From Arthrobacter sp. ISL-48 (GTDB lineage: Bacteria > Actinomycetota > Actinomycetes > Actinomycetales > Micrococcaceae): DNA of 64,000 nucleotides. The translations under genes and the position numbers were made by a program. The notes under the pieces were generated by a model. That model made no database searches. It was not told the DNA's origin and worked only from the letters and a program-made list of their open reading frames with translations. Positions 8,962 to 17,100 of this stretch are shown here, one piece after another; position 1 is the stretch's first letter; each line of letters opens with the position of its first letter. The stretch lies in NCBI RefSeq assembly GCF_018613805.1, contig NZ_JAGGPL010000002.1:62001-126000 (forward strand), written 5' to 3'.

Positions 8962-9285
8962 ATGTTGCTTGCATTTTCGGTCGCCCCGTCCGGCACGCCC
9001 TCGGGCGGGTCCCGCCCCTCCGATGCGTCAGTGCACGACGCCGTCGCCGCCGCTGTGAAAATCGTCAGGGAATCGGGTCTGCCCAACCAGACAGATTCGA
9101 TGTTCACCACCATCGAAGGCGAGTGGGACGAAGTATTCGACGTGGTGAAGAGGGCCACCGAGGCCGTAGGCCAGTTCGGGAGCCGCGTGTCGCTTGTCAT
9201 CAAAGCTGATATCCGCCCCGGTTACGGCGGCGAGCTGACCGCAAAAGTGGACCGGCTGGAGCAGGCAATCGCCAGCGGTTCCTGA
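8962..9285 (+). CDS. MTH1187 family thiamine-binding protein (DUF77)
   Basis: This 107-residue protein resembles the MTH1187/YkoF-like family that binds thiamine or its hydroxymethylpyrimidine moiety in a small ferredoxin-like fold. Visible signatures are MLLAFSVAPSG at the N-terminus, DAVAAAVKIVRESGLPNQTDSMFTTIEGE in the middle, and SRVSLVIKADIRPGY with a C-terminal helix. Proteins of the family usually work beside thiamine salvage or transport genes. None is adjacent here, so the physiological role is open. Confidence 0.78.
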   Translation: MLLAFSVAPSGTPSGGSRPSDASVHDAVAAAVKIVRESGLPNQTDSMFTTIEGEWDEVFDVVKRATEAVGQFGSRVSLVIKADIRPGYGGELTAKVDRLEQAIASGS

Positions 9286-9348
9286 GACCGGCCTTCGGTC
9301 AGCACGACGGCGGGGTGCCTAGACCCACTCCATCGTGCGTGCCAGACT

Positions 9349-10032
9349 ATGGCCATGTTTGAGCACAAGCCCCAGCCCGCGTGGGCGGCAGTCGAAGATT
9401 TCCTGACGGTCACCGTGGTGCATCCTGACGAAGCCTTGGAGCGAGCGGTGCAGTCCGCCGTCGACGCCGGGATGCCGGCCATAGAAGTGGCGCCGAACGC
9501 AGGCAAGCTCCTGAAGCTCCTGGTCCAGCTGTCCGGTGCCCGCCGTGTCCTGGAGATCGGTACGCTGGCCGGGTTCAGCACCATCTGGATGGCTGAGGGA
9601 CTTCCCGACGACGGCAAGCTGGTGACGTGCGAATATCTCACCAAACATGCGGACGTGGCCAGGTCCAACGTCGATGCAGCAGGGTTGGGGCACAAAGTGG
9701 AGATCCGCGTCGGGGCTGCCCTTGATTCGTTAGCCGCCCTGCAGGCGGAGGACCAGGAGCCCTTCGATTTTGTCTTCATTGACGCGGACAAGGAAAACAA
9801 CACCAGCTACCTCGATTGGGCCGTCCGCCTGGGCCGGCCCGGAACCACCGTGGTGCTAGATAACGCCATCTGGGAAGGAGCCGTGTTGGACCCATCCATG
9901 GACCAGGTCAATGCGCCGGGAATCATCGGCGCGCTGGAGCTGATGGGAAACCACCCGCAGCTCGATGCCACCGTGATCCAGACGGTCGGGTCCAAAGGAT
10001 GGGACGGGTTCGCCCTTGCCCGGGTCCTCTGA
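9349..10032 (+). CDS. O-methyltransferase, class I SAM-dependent (family 3)
   Basis: A 227-residue cytosolic methyltransferase of the catechol / caffeoyl-CoA O-methyltransferase type. The SAM-binding motif I is RRVLEIGTLAGFSTIWMAEGLP (about residues 64-85). The metal- and substrate-linked motif FDFVFIDADKENNTSYLDW lies at about 140-158, followed by VVLDNAIWEG. These Asp/Asn residues match the divalent-metal site of the family. Likely substrates are small catechol-like or phenolic compounds. It stands alone. ATG 9349 and ATG 9355 are both possible starts. Confidence 0.85.
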   Translation: MAMFEHKPQPAWAAVEDFLTVTVVHPDEALERAVQSAVDAGMPAIEVAPNAGKLLKLLVQLSGARRVLEIGTLAGFSTIWMAEGLPDDGKLVTCEYLTKHADVARSNVDAAGLGHKVEIRVGAALDSLAALQAEDQEPFDFVFIDADKENNTSYLDWAVRLGRPGTTVVLDNAIWEGAVLDPSMDQVNAPGIIGALELMGNHPQLDATVIQTVGSKGWDGFALARVL

Positions 10033-10293
10033 AGGATGAACTGGTGGGCAGCGCGAGCCCGTTGAATCTGCTTCGCGGGCCAAAAAGGGTTGGAACCAAT
10101 GAGGTGAATCGAGGGGGCCGACGGCGACTGGGGGGACTGGCCTCGGTCTCAGAAGAGGCCATCTCACCGCCGACCCCGCCTGGCACCCGGGCCATACCTG
10201 ACCCGGGAAACTTCACAGGACCTGCTTCTCACCTAATTTTCCTCCAACTTAGAGGCCCTGCCTAGCCCTGCTGTTTCCATCCGGATGGTCCGT

Positions 10294-11412
10294 CTATTCG
10301 CCAGTTCCCCGTTCTTTGCCGCCTTTGTCGGCACTGTTATTCTCAGGACTGCTGCCGTTATAGCGTTCCCGCAGCTCGCGCCCCCTCCGGATGTCCTCCT
10401 GTTCCTGTTCCTGGAGCTTCTCGCTCTTCTTTGTGTCCCGCGGCGGCAGTTGGAGCGTCTCCTCCGCCTCGATGCCTGCCTGGAGCTGGCGTCCGCGCTC
10501 CATCTCGGCATCGAACTCCGCACCGAACAGCAGCGACATGTTCAGGATCCAGAGCCAGAGCAACATCACGATCACGCCACCGAGCGCGCCATAGGTCTTG
10601 TTGTAACTGTTGAAGTTGGCTACGTAGAAGGCGAAGGCAAGGGAGGCCAGGAGGAAGATCACCAAGGCGATCAACGAGCCCAGGCTCATCCAACGGAACT
10701 TGGGCTGCTTTACATTCGGTGTGGCGTAGTACAGAACAGCGATGATCACGATGACCAGCGCCACGATGACGGGCCATTTCGCGATGTTCCAGACCGTGAG
10801 GAAAGCCCCGCTGAGACCGATGGCACCGCCCACGGCTTCCGCCACCGGTCCGCTGAGCACCAGCATGCCGGCGAGCAGGGCCACGATAACGACGGCCAGC
10901 AGGGTAATGGCCAGCATGGTCCCGCGGAGCTTCACGAAGGGGCGGCCCTCGTCCACTTCATAGATGCGGTTCATGGCGCGGCCGAACGCACCGACGTAGC
11001 CGGAGGCGGACCAGAGTGCGGTGGCCAGTCCAATGACCAGCGCAAAACCTGCGGCGGGTGATCCGGCCAGCTCCTCGATCGGGCCGCGGACGGTATTCAC
11101 GGTCGACCCCGGAGCGATGCCCTGCACGATTTCCAGGAGTGCCGCCGTCGTTTTTTGTGCGTCGCCGAAGATGCCCAGGAGCGAGACCAGGGCCAGGAGT
11201 GCGGGGAACAGCGACAGCACGGCGTAGTACGTGAGTGCGGCCGCCAAGTCGGGGCACTGGTCCTGGGTGAACTCCCTGAGGGTCTTTTGGGCAATGTACT
11301 TCCAGGACGGTTTCCTGACTTCCGTGGGGCTGTCCGGCTTCCTGGGATCGTCCGGGGCCGGAGCCCTGCCCGCCTTTGCGGTACTGGTCTCGGGTTCGTC
11401 GTGAGTGGCCAT
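10294..11412 (-). CDS. YihY/virulence factor BrkB family inner-membrane protein
   Basis: A 372-residue membrane protein of the YihY/BrkB family. A charged N-terminal tail (about 45 residues) precedes the signature REFTQDQCPDLAAALTYYAVLSLFPALLALVSLLG. About six transmembrane helices follow, with SASGYVGAFGRAMNRIYEVDEGRP between the first pairs and LLWLWILNMSLLFGAEFDAE near the end. The C-terminal tail is charged (KKSEKLQEQEQEDIRRGRELRERY). The molecular function of the family is not established. Start ATG 11412 follows GAGAGGAC. It lies just downstream of the DUF3618/holin operon on the same strand, separated by a hairpin. Confidence 0.85.
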   Translation of the reverse strand: MATHDEPETSTAKAGRAPAPDDPRKPDSPTEVRKPSWKYIAQKTLREFTQDQCPDLAAALTYYAVLSLFPALLALVSLLGIFGDAQKTTAALLEIVQGIAPGSTVNTVRGPIEELAGSPAAGFALVIGLATALWSASGYVGAFGRAMNRIYEVDEGRPFVKLRGTMLAITLLAVVIVALLAGMLVLSGPVAEAVGGAIGLSGAFLTVWNIAKWPVIVALVIVIIAVLYYATPNVKQPKFRWMSLGSLIALVIFLLASLAFAFYVANFNSYNKTYGALGGVIVMLLWLWILNMSLLFGAEFDAEMERGRQLQAGIEAEETLQLPPRDTKKSEKLQEQEQEDIRRGRELRERYNGSSPENNSADKGGKERGTGE

Positions 11413-11439
11413 GGGTTGTCCTCTCGAAAAGGGTAACAA

Positions 11440-11481
11440 CAGACAGGCCGGCCCACCGCGGAGGCGGAGCCGGCCTGTCTG
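11440..11481. terminator. Perfect 13-bp hairpin between DUF3618 gene and BrkB gene
   Basis: CAGACAGGCCGGC (11440-11452) pairs with GCCGGCCTGTCTG (11469-11481) over a 16-nt loop. It separates two genes on the minus strand and lies 28 bases upstream of the BrkB start. There is no U-tract, so it may attenuate or stabilise RNA rather than fully terminate. Confidence 0.55.
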
Positions 11482-11510
11482 TGGCGCTGTTGGTATCTGG
11501 CGTCGCGGTG

Positions 11511-12119
11511 TCAGGTGTTCTGTACGTGGTCCTTGGCGTCCGCTGCCCTGTCTTTCACATCGGCGGTGGCCATCTGCCCCTCCTCCTTGACGTGCTCGGC
11601 GGCGTCGGTGGCTGTTGCCTTGACGTTTTCCATGGCTTCCTGTGCGGGTTCCTTCAAACCCTGCGCCATCTCCTTCGCTGCCTCGGTCAGTTCGGTAGTC
11701 AGCGGTTCGGCGGCTGTCTTGAGGGAGTCCGCCGCTTCGCGTTCCTTCTCGCTGGCCGGGATCAGTGAAGACAGCAGCAGGCCGGCGCCGAAGGCGATGA
11801 GACCTGCGGCCAACGGATTTCCCTGGGTTTTGGACATGACCTGCTGCGGTGCCTCACCAATGGTGGAGCCGGCATCGCCAAGAGCGGAGCCGACTGGGTT
11901 GCCGGTGCTGCTAGTGCCCATATGCATACGTGCAGTAGCGTCGTCTGCTACTCCCATGACTTTCTCCTTCACTCCAAAGACGGCATCCTTCACCTTGTCC
12001 GTTTGCCGGTGGACGATGTTGGAGGGGGTGACTTTGTCCGCCACGGCATCCACATTGGTGCCCAGGCGGGCGCGGGTTGCTTCAATGTCTGAACGGATCG
12101 CGTCCGGGTTGTCGCTCAT
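11511..12119 (-). CDS. DUF3618 domain protein
   Basis: This 202-residue protein begins with the DUF3618 motif PDAIRSDIEATRARLGTNVDAVADKVTP. An amphipathic region (KVKDAVFGVKEKVMGVADDA) and a Gly/Ala-rich hydrophobic segment (AAGLIAFGAGLLLSSLIP, about 125-142) follow. The last 60 residues are a long Ala/Glu/Lys helix with LEA-like AKE repeats. It is probably peripheral or single-pass at the membrane. It is the last gene of a coupled set: its start overlaps the stop of the holin-family gene. The set looks like an envelope-stress module (inference). Confidence 0.82.
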   Translation of the reverse strand: MSDNPDAIRSDIEATRARLGTNVDAVADKVTPSNIVHRQTDKVKDAVFGVKEKVMGVADDATARMHMGTSSTGNPVGSALGDAGSTIGEAPQQVMSKTQGNPLAAGLIAFGAGLLLSSLIPASEKEREAADSLKTAAEPLTTELTEAAKEMAQGLKEPAQEAMENVKATATDAAEHVKEEGQMATADVKDRAADAKDHVQNT

Positions 12120-12547
12120 CGGTTTACCTCACCTGGTTTTAGGGTTGGGGGGATTTCAGAGAGTGTTTCGGCGGTCTGGGGCATGCCCTGAACCGTTTTG
12201 AGTTCCTTGCGCCCCATCGAGGCCAGAACGGCGGCAATGATGGCCCAGATCAGGGCCACGACCACCGCGGACCAGCCCAGCCCCATCAGCAAACCCAAGG
12301 CATACCAAAGGGCAATGGAGAGGAACAGCAGGACGAAATGCCCGGCAACGCCGGCGCCGGCGAGCAGACCGCCGCCCCTGCCGGCCCTGGTCGCGGTTTG
12401 CTTCAGTTCAGCTTTGGCGAGTTCCAGTTCCTGACGCATGAGCGTGGACAGGTCGCGGGTGACCTCTCCCAGCAAATCGCCCAAGGAATTGTTGTCCGCC
12501 TTCGCGTGCGCAGCTTCTCCGGGAGTCTCGGGTATCTGGCTGGTCAT
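12116..12547 (-). CDS. Holin-superfamily small membrane protein (phage holin family, DUF1469-like)
   Basis: A 143-residue protein of the actinobacterial Phage_holin_3_6 type. A charged N-terminal amphipathic region (LLGEVTRDLSTLMRQELELAKAELKQTA) is followed by two membrane helices (about 65-85 and 92-110). Despite the name, these chromosomal proteins are not linked to lysis. The ATG at 12547 overlaps the TGA of the upstream gene by one base, and its own stop overlaps the DUF3618 start, so the three are translationally coupled. Confidence 0.8.
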   Translation of the reverse strand: MTSQIPETPGEAAHAKADNNSLGDLLGEVTRDLSTLMRQELELAKAELKQTATRAGRGGGLLAGAGVAGHFVLLFLSIALWYALGLLMGLGWSAVVVALIWAIIAAVLASMGRKELKTVQGMPQTAETLSEIPPTLKPGEVNR

Positions 12548-13542
12548 CACGGCCTGCCAGTCTGGCCGTCCGCGGAGCGGTCCCGGGTGAGGGGGTCCGT
12601 GCCCATGGGATCATCGGCCAACTCGCGGTCGCCCAACGGGTCGTCGGCCGTCCTGTTGCCGGACCAGGCTTCCTCTACCAATTGCGGGCTGTCCAGCGGA
12701 CTGGCCGTGCTGGTGGTGTCGGCATAGCTGCTTCCCGGGGCGCCGCCGTCGAATCCTGCCGTGGTGGTGCCCGGAGCAGGAAGCTGAACCGGTGGTGGCG
12801 GGACTGCCCCGCCGCCAGCGGGCGAATAGCCGCCGGGGCCGGCCTGGCCGGCACCGTACTGCTCTCCGCTGTACTGCTCTCCGGTGTATTGGCCGCCGGA
12901 GTGTTGGCCGCCGCTGTACTGCCCGGTGTATCCGGAAGCGGAGGTAGATCCGGGTGCGCCTGCACTCAGGCTGCGGCTGAGCCGTCCGGCGAGGACTCCG
13001 GCGCCGGCCGCAAGGAGCAGGAAGGTGCCGGGGCGCCGCCGGGCGAAGGTCTTGACTTCGTCCAGGAGCGAGCCGGGATCCCTGCCGTCCAGCCAGGAAG
13101 CCACGGAGGAGGAACGTTCAGCAGCCTGGCGGACAAGGTCAGAGGCGACGCCGGGCTGGTCGGACGCGCGCGCCATAGCGTGCAGTTCGTCCGAGACCGA
13201 CCGCAGGCCGTCAGCAACCTTTTGCTGCTGGGTGCCTGCTTGCTGGGTGAGGTCGTTGCGGGCCTGGTGGAGAAGGTCTTTGGCGTTCGCCTTCACTTCA
13301 GAGGCGACGTTTGCCGCCTCAGTCTTAGCCGTTTCGGCCACGGTCTGGGCTGAGTCCGCTGCCCTCCGGGCAACATCGCCGGCCTCCTCCTTCATGGCAT
13401 CCTTGCGGGAGGTTTCGTAGGTGTCGCCTGTTGGTGGAGTCGCAGCGGACGGGAAGGTCGTAGCACTGCGCTCGCCCATGGTCCCTGGGGTGGTCGGAGG
13501 AACTGTGTAAGCCGGGTCCTCGGGCCATTGGTTCTCTGTCAT
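12547..13542 (-). CDS. Gly/Gln/Tyr-rich protein with apolipoprotein-like helix
   Basis: A 331-residue protein whose N-terminal half is a long Ala/Lys/Glu/Thr helix (AADSAQTVAETAKTEAANVASEVKANAKDLLHQARND), like LEA or apolipoprotein repeats. One short hydrophobic segment (PGTFLLLAAGAGVLAGRLSRSL) follows. The C-terminal third is low complexity, with QYSGGQ-type hexapeptides and Pro-rich stretches. It heads the operon with the holin-family and DUF3618 genes, a pairing common in Arthrobacter-like genomes. ATG 13542 is preceded by AAAGAGAGAG. Function unknown; a role in membrane or desiccation stress is inference. Confidence 0.72.
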   Translation of the reverse strand: MTENQWPEDPAYTVPPTTPGTMGERSATTFPSAATPPTGDTYETSRKDAMKEEAGDVARRAADSAQTVAETAKTEAANVASEVKANAKDLLHQARNDLTQQAGTQQQKVADGLRSVSDELHAMARASDQPGVASDLVRQAAERSSSVASWLDGRDPGSLLDEVKTFARRRPGTFLLLAAGAGVLAGRLSRSLSAGAPGSTSASGYTGQYSGGQHSGGQYTGEQYSGEQYGAGQAGPGGYSPAGGGAVPPPPVQLPAPGTTTAGFDGGAPGSSYADTTSTASPLDSPQLVEEAWSGNRTADDPLGDRELADDPMGTDPLTRDRSADGQTGRP

Positions 13543-13605
13543 CTTTGCTCTCTCTTTCCAAGAAGGCCGGTTGTTGATCAAGAACCAGCGATACTGGCCG
13601 TAAAA

Positions 13606-13623
13606 TAGTAAGCATGATTACTA
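13606..13623. promoter_or_regulatory. Palindrome TAGTAAGCATGATTACTA in divergent promoter region
   Basis: This 18-bp near-palindrome (16 of 18 positions symmetric) lies between the divergent starts at 13542 and 13728. It shares its TAAGCAT core with palindromes at 15430-15443 and 39709-39724, which also lie between divergent genes. It is probably an operator for a dimeric regulator; the regulator is unknown. Confidence 0.6.
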
Positions 13624-13727
13624 ACAGAAAGTAAGTACCCTTGCTAAATAACTTTCAAACGGATTCCGGGGCCCTTGCCGTCCTGGCATTAACTCGGATC
13701 CGGTCGTAGCGAACTGGAAAGAGGTGG

Positions 13728-14294
13728 ATGGCTTTGGATACAACATCTTGGGTTTGGGTGGTTGTCGGCATCGTTGTAGTGGTGCTTATTGTGCTGCTGC
13801 TGACGGGACGGCGCCGTAAGGCGATACAGCAGAAGCGTGACGAATCGCACCGGGAAAAGGCCGCGGAAATCCGCCAGAAGGCGCAGAACATCGAGCTGGA
13901 TGCCCGTGAAAATGAGGTCCGGGCAACCCGCGCCCGGGCCGACGCCGAGCAGGCGCAGGTCGAAGCCGCCAGGCTGAAGCAGGAAGCAGAACAGAAGGCG
14001 GCAGCTGCCAGCTCCCTCCGTGAAGACGTTGCCAGCCACAGCAGGAAAGCTGACGCCATCGATCCGGACGTACCTTCGGACAGGGACGCCCGGACCGATG
14101 CGCGGACGGACGATGCGCGGACTGGCGACACCCGGATTGCCCAGACGGAAGACGACCGGATGGGCGATGCGCGGATGGGCGATGCGCGGACGGACGATGC
14201 CCGGACCGCCGGGACTGGCGACATCAGGACTGACCGGGACGCCGGGACCACCGATGTCCGGACCGACCGCGACAATCCGCGTTCAGGCATCTAG
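13728..14294 (+). CDS. Membrane-anchored coiled-coil protein with low-complexity DAR tail
   Basis: A 188-residue protein with three parts. An N-terminal transmembrane segment (VWVVVGIVVVVLIVLLL, about 8-25) comes first. A charged coiled-coil (about 28-105, with REKAAEIRQKAQNIELDARENEVRATRARADAEQAQVEAARLKQEAEQKA) follows. The last 70 residues consist of repeated Asp-Ala-Arg-Thr/Met-(Gly)-Asp units. No family is recognised beyond general similarity to single-pass coiled-coil membrane proteins. The ribosome site AAAGAGGTGG precedes ATG 13728. It is divergent from the DUF3618/holin operon and shares a palindromic site with it. Confidence 0.72.
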   Translation: MALDTTSWVWVVVGIVVVVLIVLLLTGRRRKAIQQKRDESHREKAAEIRQKAQNIELDARENEVRATRARADAEQAQVEAARLKQEAEQKAAAASSLREDVASHSRKADAIDPDVPSDRDARTDARTDDARTGDTRIAQTEDDRMGDARMGDARTDDARTAGTGDIRTDRDAGTTDVRTDRDNPRSGI

Positions 14295-14319
14295 CGGCGC
14301 CACCTAGCTCGGGGAGCGG

Positions 14320-15357
14320 TCAGTTCCTCGGCTTCAGGGCGGGGGAAGGAGCGACTCCGTCCCCCGCTCCGATGCCGTCCAAAACCTGGACTATGGCATC
14401 GATGGACGATATTCGCGGCTCCCAGGCGAGGAGGCGGCGCGCCCGTCCAGTGTCCATGACGGGCGCTCCGGCGGCCATGTCCACCCATCCAGGGTCTGTC
14501 GGCTGGAGGCGGAGCCGCCATGTGAGTGCGGCTAATGCGTGCAGCAGTGCCACTGGAATGGGAAGAATCCGTCTGGCACCGAGAAGGCGGGCCAGTTCCT
14601 GCGGGGTGACGACTGGTTCCGCAGCGATGTTGAACGCTCCGGACTCACCCCGGTCCAGCACCTGCCAATACGCCTCGGCGGCATCGTCGGCGTGGACGGC
14701 TTGGAAAATCAGGTCGTCCGGTACCGGGAGGACCGGGGTCCATACCCGCCGCGGCAGCAGCCTGGCCAGGAGAGGGCCCAGGAAGTATCGTCCGATTTCA
14801 CTCCCTGCGTCCCGCTGGAAGATCAGGCCCGGCCTGAGCCTCGCAACCTTCACGTCCGGCTGCTCCGTCTCGAACCGGTCCAGCAGGGCTTCCTGTTCGG
14901 CTTTGTGCTGGCTGTAGTGTGAGCCCTGTATTCCACCTGCCGGCCAAGATTCATCTGTTCTCTGGTCCTTTGGCGCCTTGCTGTAGGCGCCGACCGATGA
15001 AGCGCACACGATGTGCCCTACGCCTGCTTCCCTGGCGGCTTCCAGTACGTTGCCGGTCCCAGTGACGTTCGTCCTGTGCAGGATGTCCAGGTCCCGGTTT
15101 GGCTGCAGCTGCCAGGCCAGGTGGACCACGGCATCCACTCCCGCGAGGGCCGAACGCAGGCGCGGTAAATCGTCGTCCTGGCCCACATCCAGGGTGTGCC
15201 ACTCCACGCCGGCGTAGGGAGGCTGTGCGGTGTCCGGGAGCCGCCGGCTGACACCAACCAGCTCCAGGCTTCCAGGTCTTTTTGCCAGCTGGCCTTGAAG
15301 GTTTCGAAGCAACGCGGTGCCCATATTTCCGCTGGCTCCTACGATGGCAATACGCAT
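14320..15357 (-). CDS. NAD-dependent epimerase/dehydratase family protein (extended SDR)
   Basis: A 345-residue extended short-chain dehydrogenase. The NAD(P)-binding motif is IAIVGASGNMGTALLRNL at the N-terminus; DAVVHLAWQLQPNRD and HIVCASSVGAYSKAP follow. The active-site Tyr appears in GSHYSQHKAEQEALL (YxxxK spaced as Tyr-Ser-Gln-His-Lys), with EQPDVKVARLRPGLIFQ after it. The substrate is unknown, probably a nucleotide sugar or a ketone. Start ATG 15357 has AAGGAG eight bases upstream. It is divergent from the sigma-factor gene and converges on the coiled-coil gene. Confidence 0.82.
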   Translation of the reverse strand: MRIAIVGASGNMGTALLRNLQGQLAKRPGSLELVGVSRRLPDTAQPPYAGVEWHTLDVGQDDDLPRLRSALAGVDAVVHLAWQLQPNRDLDILHRTNVTGTGNVLEAAREAGVGHIVCASSVGAYSKAPKDQRTDESWPAGGIQGSHYSQHKAEQEALLDRFETEQPDVKVARLRPGLIFQRDAGSEIGRYFLGPLLARLLPRRVWTPVLPVPDDLIFQAVHADDAAEAYWQVLDRGESGAFNIAAEPVVTPQELARLLGARRILPIPVALLHALAALTWRLRLQPTDPGWVDMAAGAPVMDTGRARRLLAWEPRISSIDAIVQVLDGIGAGDGVAPSPALKPRN

Positions 15358-15429
15358 ATGGAGGACTCCTTCGCGTGTGGCTGGTGGTTCCACCAGCACG
15401 TCGAGCCTATATCCGGAAAGCATTGTTTT

Positions 15430-15443
15430 ATAAGCAGGCTTAT
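15430..15443. promoter_or_regulatory. Palindrome ATAAGCAGGCTTAT upstream of sigma factor
   Basis: This 14-bp palindrome (only the central pair is unpaired) is between the divergent epimerase (15357) and sigma-factor (15507) starts. It matches the core of the sites at 13606 and 39709. AT-rich flanks suit a promoter region. Confidence 0.6.
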
Positions 15444-15506
15444 GTTCTCCTACTTCTAAGTCTTGCCGCAGGCTTTCGGCCCCCCGACCCGAAGGAACCA
15501 CCGACA

Positions 15507-16439
15507 ATGCCTGATTTTTTTGCTGCACTTGCCATGGAAACTTCACCCATCCAGCTGCTGCCGCCGGATCATTCTCCGCAAGCTTCGGTTCCCAAAAGCG
15601 GACGGCTACGACAAACATTCGAAAACGAGCTGGTCCTGGCCTACCTGGACCTGGCTGAGGCCCTGGCTGCGCGTTTCGAAGCCCGCGGCCGGGAGCGCGC
15701 CGACCTTAATCAGGTGGCTTATCTCGGCCTTGTGAAGGCTGCTCGTGGCTTCGACCAGACCAAAGGTGACAGCTTTCCCGCCTATGCCGCGCCCACCATC
15801 ACCGGCGAACTGAAGAGGTATTTGCGGGACCGCAGCTGGGTGGTCAGGCCGCCCCGGCACATCCAGGATCTTCGCTCCCGCATTTTCCGTGCGGAACCCG
15901 AGCTGGCGCAGACGCTGGGCCGAATCCCTAGGGTCTCTGAACTTGCCCAGCATCTCGGCGTGGACGCAGCCGAGGCGCAGGAGGCCATCTGCGCCTCCAG
16001 CAGCCTGCACCCGGACTCGCTCGACGCCGTCGATGCCCACGGCGACTCGCCCCCTATCGGCGAGATGCTCGCCTCACCTGACATGCCCATAGAGCGGCTG
16101 GAAGAACTGGCATGCCTTCGGGACGCCATGCAGGAGCTGGATTCCGCGGACCGGGAGCTGCTGTACCGACGGTACTTCTGCGAAGAGACGCAGGTGGAGT
16201 TGGGCAAGCGGCTGGGAATGTCACAGATGCAGGTTTCGCGCCGTCTGGCCCGCGTCCTCGTTGACCTCCAACGTAGGCTCCTCGAGGCCAGCGACTCTGC
16301 AGAATCCGATTCCGCGGCTCAGAGAACGTCGCCGTCCGTGGCCCACAGAATGGCCGGGTCAGGGCTGTCTATGAATGGGTCGCCGCACCACGCCAGTTCC
16401 CGCGTCAACGTCAGGCGAAGGGCCTCCAGGTCCTGTTGA
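15507..16439 (+). CDS. RNA polymerase sigma factor, SigB/SigF-like
   Basis: A 310-residue group-3 type sigma factor of the SigB/SigF/SigG kind. Region 2 is visible at about residues 45-120 (FENELVLAYLDLAEALAARF, then DLNQVAYLGLVKAARGFD, FPAYAAPTITGELKRYLRD and WVVRPPRHIQ). Region 3 follows (IPRVSELAQHLGVDAAEAQEA), and region 4 with its helix-turn-helix lies at about 215-260 (RYFCEETQVELGKRLGMSQMQVSRRLARVL). Such factors direct general stress transcription. No anti-sigma partner is adjacent. ATG 15507 follows GAAGGA. The last 40 residues are Ser/Arg-rich and not conserved-looking, and overlap a possible antisense gene. Confidence 0.87.
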   Translation: MPDFFAALAMETSPIQLLPPDHSPQASVPKSGRLRQTFENELVLAYLDLAEALAARFEARGRERADLNQVAYLGLVKAARGFDQTKGDSFPAYAAPTITGELKRYLRDRSWVVRPPRHIQDLRSRIFRAEPELAQTLGRIPRVSELAQHLGVDAAEAQEAICASSSLHPDSLDAVDAHGDSPPIGEMLASPDMPIERLEELACLRDAMQELDSADRELLYRRYFCEETQVELGKRLGMSQMQVSRRLARVLVDLQRRLLEASDSAESDSAAQRTSPSVAHRMAGSGLSMNGSPHHASSRVNVRRRASRSC

Positions 16440-16579
16440 CACGTCCGGCTGCAGGGCCGCACTCGGACGCTTTCGGCCCTGACCTGCACTGATATGGCGC
16501 GGTAATCCGGAGAAAAGCTTCCCAGGCTGTTTAGGAGCAGCAGCACAGGGGAACAACGTGGGTATGGGAAGCTCCGCAA
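16319..16579 (-). CDS. Possible small protein antisense to the sigma-factor 3' end
   Basis: An 86-codon reverse frame starting at TTG 16579 overlaps the last 120 bp of the sigma gene. Its C-terminal 36 codons (from LEALRLTLTREL to ILWATDGDVL) look protein-like and have high G/C at third positions, while the sigma frame here uses rare AGA codons and reads as low complexity. No good start or ribosome site is seen, and the N-terminal part is unconvincing. It may be a short real gene of about 57 residues starting at an internal GTG, or only a shadow. Confidence 0.28.
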   Translation of the reverse strand: MRSFPYPRCSPVLLLLNSLGSFSPDYRAISVQVRAESVRVRPCSRTCQQDLEALRLTLTRELAWCGDPFIDSPDPAILWATDGDVL

Positions 16580-17100
16580 CTCCTCAACTCAGGGCTGTTC
16601 TGTTCGACCGGGACGGAACCCTGGTGGTCGATGTGCCTTACAACGGTAATCCCGGCTTGGTCCGTCCTATGCCGGGCGCCAAGGAGGTGCTGGATTCACT
16701 CCGGGCGCGGGGCTTGGCGACGGGCGTGCTGAGTAACCAGTCCGGCGTGGCACGCGGCGTCATCACCGCCGCTGACGTGGACAGCGTCAATGCAAAGGTG
16801 GAGGAGCTCCTGGGGCCTTTTGACGTGTGGGAGATCTGCCCGCACTCAGAGGAGGACGGCTGCGCGTGCCGCAAGCCGGCGCCGGGTATGGTGCAGAGCG
16901 CCTGCCGGAAACTCGGCATCGAAACATCGGAGGCGGCACTAATCGGGGACATCGGCACTGACATCCGGGCGGCGGAGGCCGCAGGAGCCACGGGAGTCCT
17001 GGTCCCTACACCAGTGACCCGGGCCGAGGAAGTCAGCGAGTCCCGGCTCGTGGCACAAGATCTCGCCCAGGCTGTGGGCATGCTGCTGGAGGGGACCTGA
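16558..17100 (+). CDS. gmhB: HAD hydrolase, D-glycero-manno-heptose-1,7-bisphosphate phosphatase-like
   Basis: A 180-residue HAD-IIIA phosphatase that matches GmhB. FDRDGTLVVD carries the nucleophile Asp and the second Asp, and GVLSNQSGVARG is the GmhB-type motif. The zinc-binding loop CPHSEEDGCACRKPAPGM (about residues 94-111) has Cys-x-His and Cys-x-Cys, and LIGDIGTDIRAAEAAG supplies motif IV Asp residues. In heptose synthesis it removes the C7 phosphate from heptose 1,7-bisphosphate. GTG 16558 follows AGGGGA; an ATG at 16564 is possible. It is the first gene of a tightly coupled six-gene operon, and its stop overlaps the next start. Confidence 0.82.
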   Translation: MGMGSSATPQLRAVLFDRDGTLVVDVPYNGNPGLVRPMPGAKEVLDSLRARGLATGVLSNQSGVARGVITAADVDSVNAKVEELLGPFDVWEICPHSEEDGCACRKPAPGMVQSACRKLGIETSEAALIGDIGTDIRAAEAAGATGVLVPTPVTRAEEVSESRLVAQDLAQAVGMLLEGT

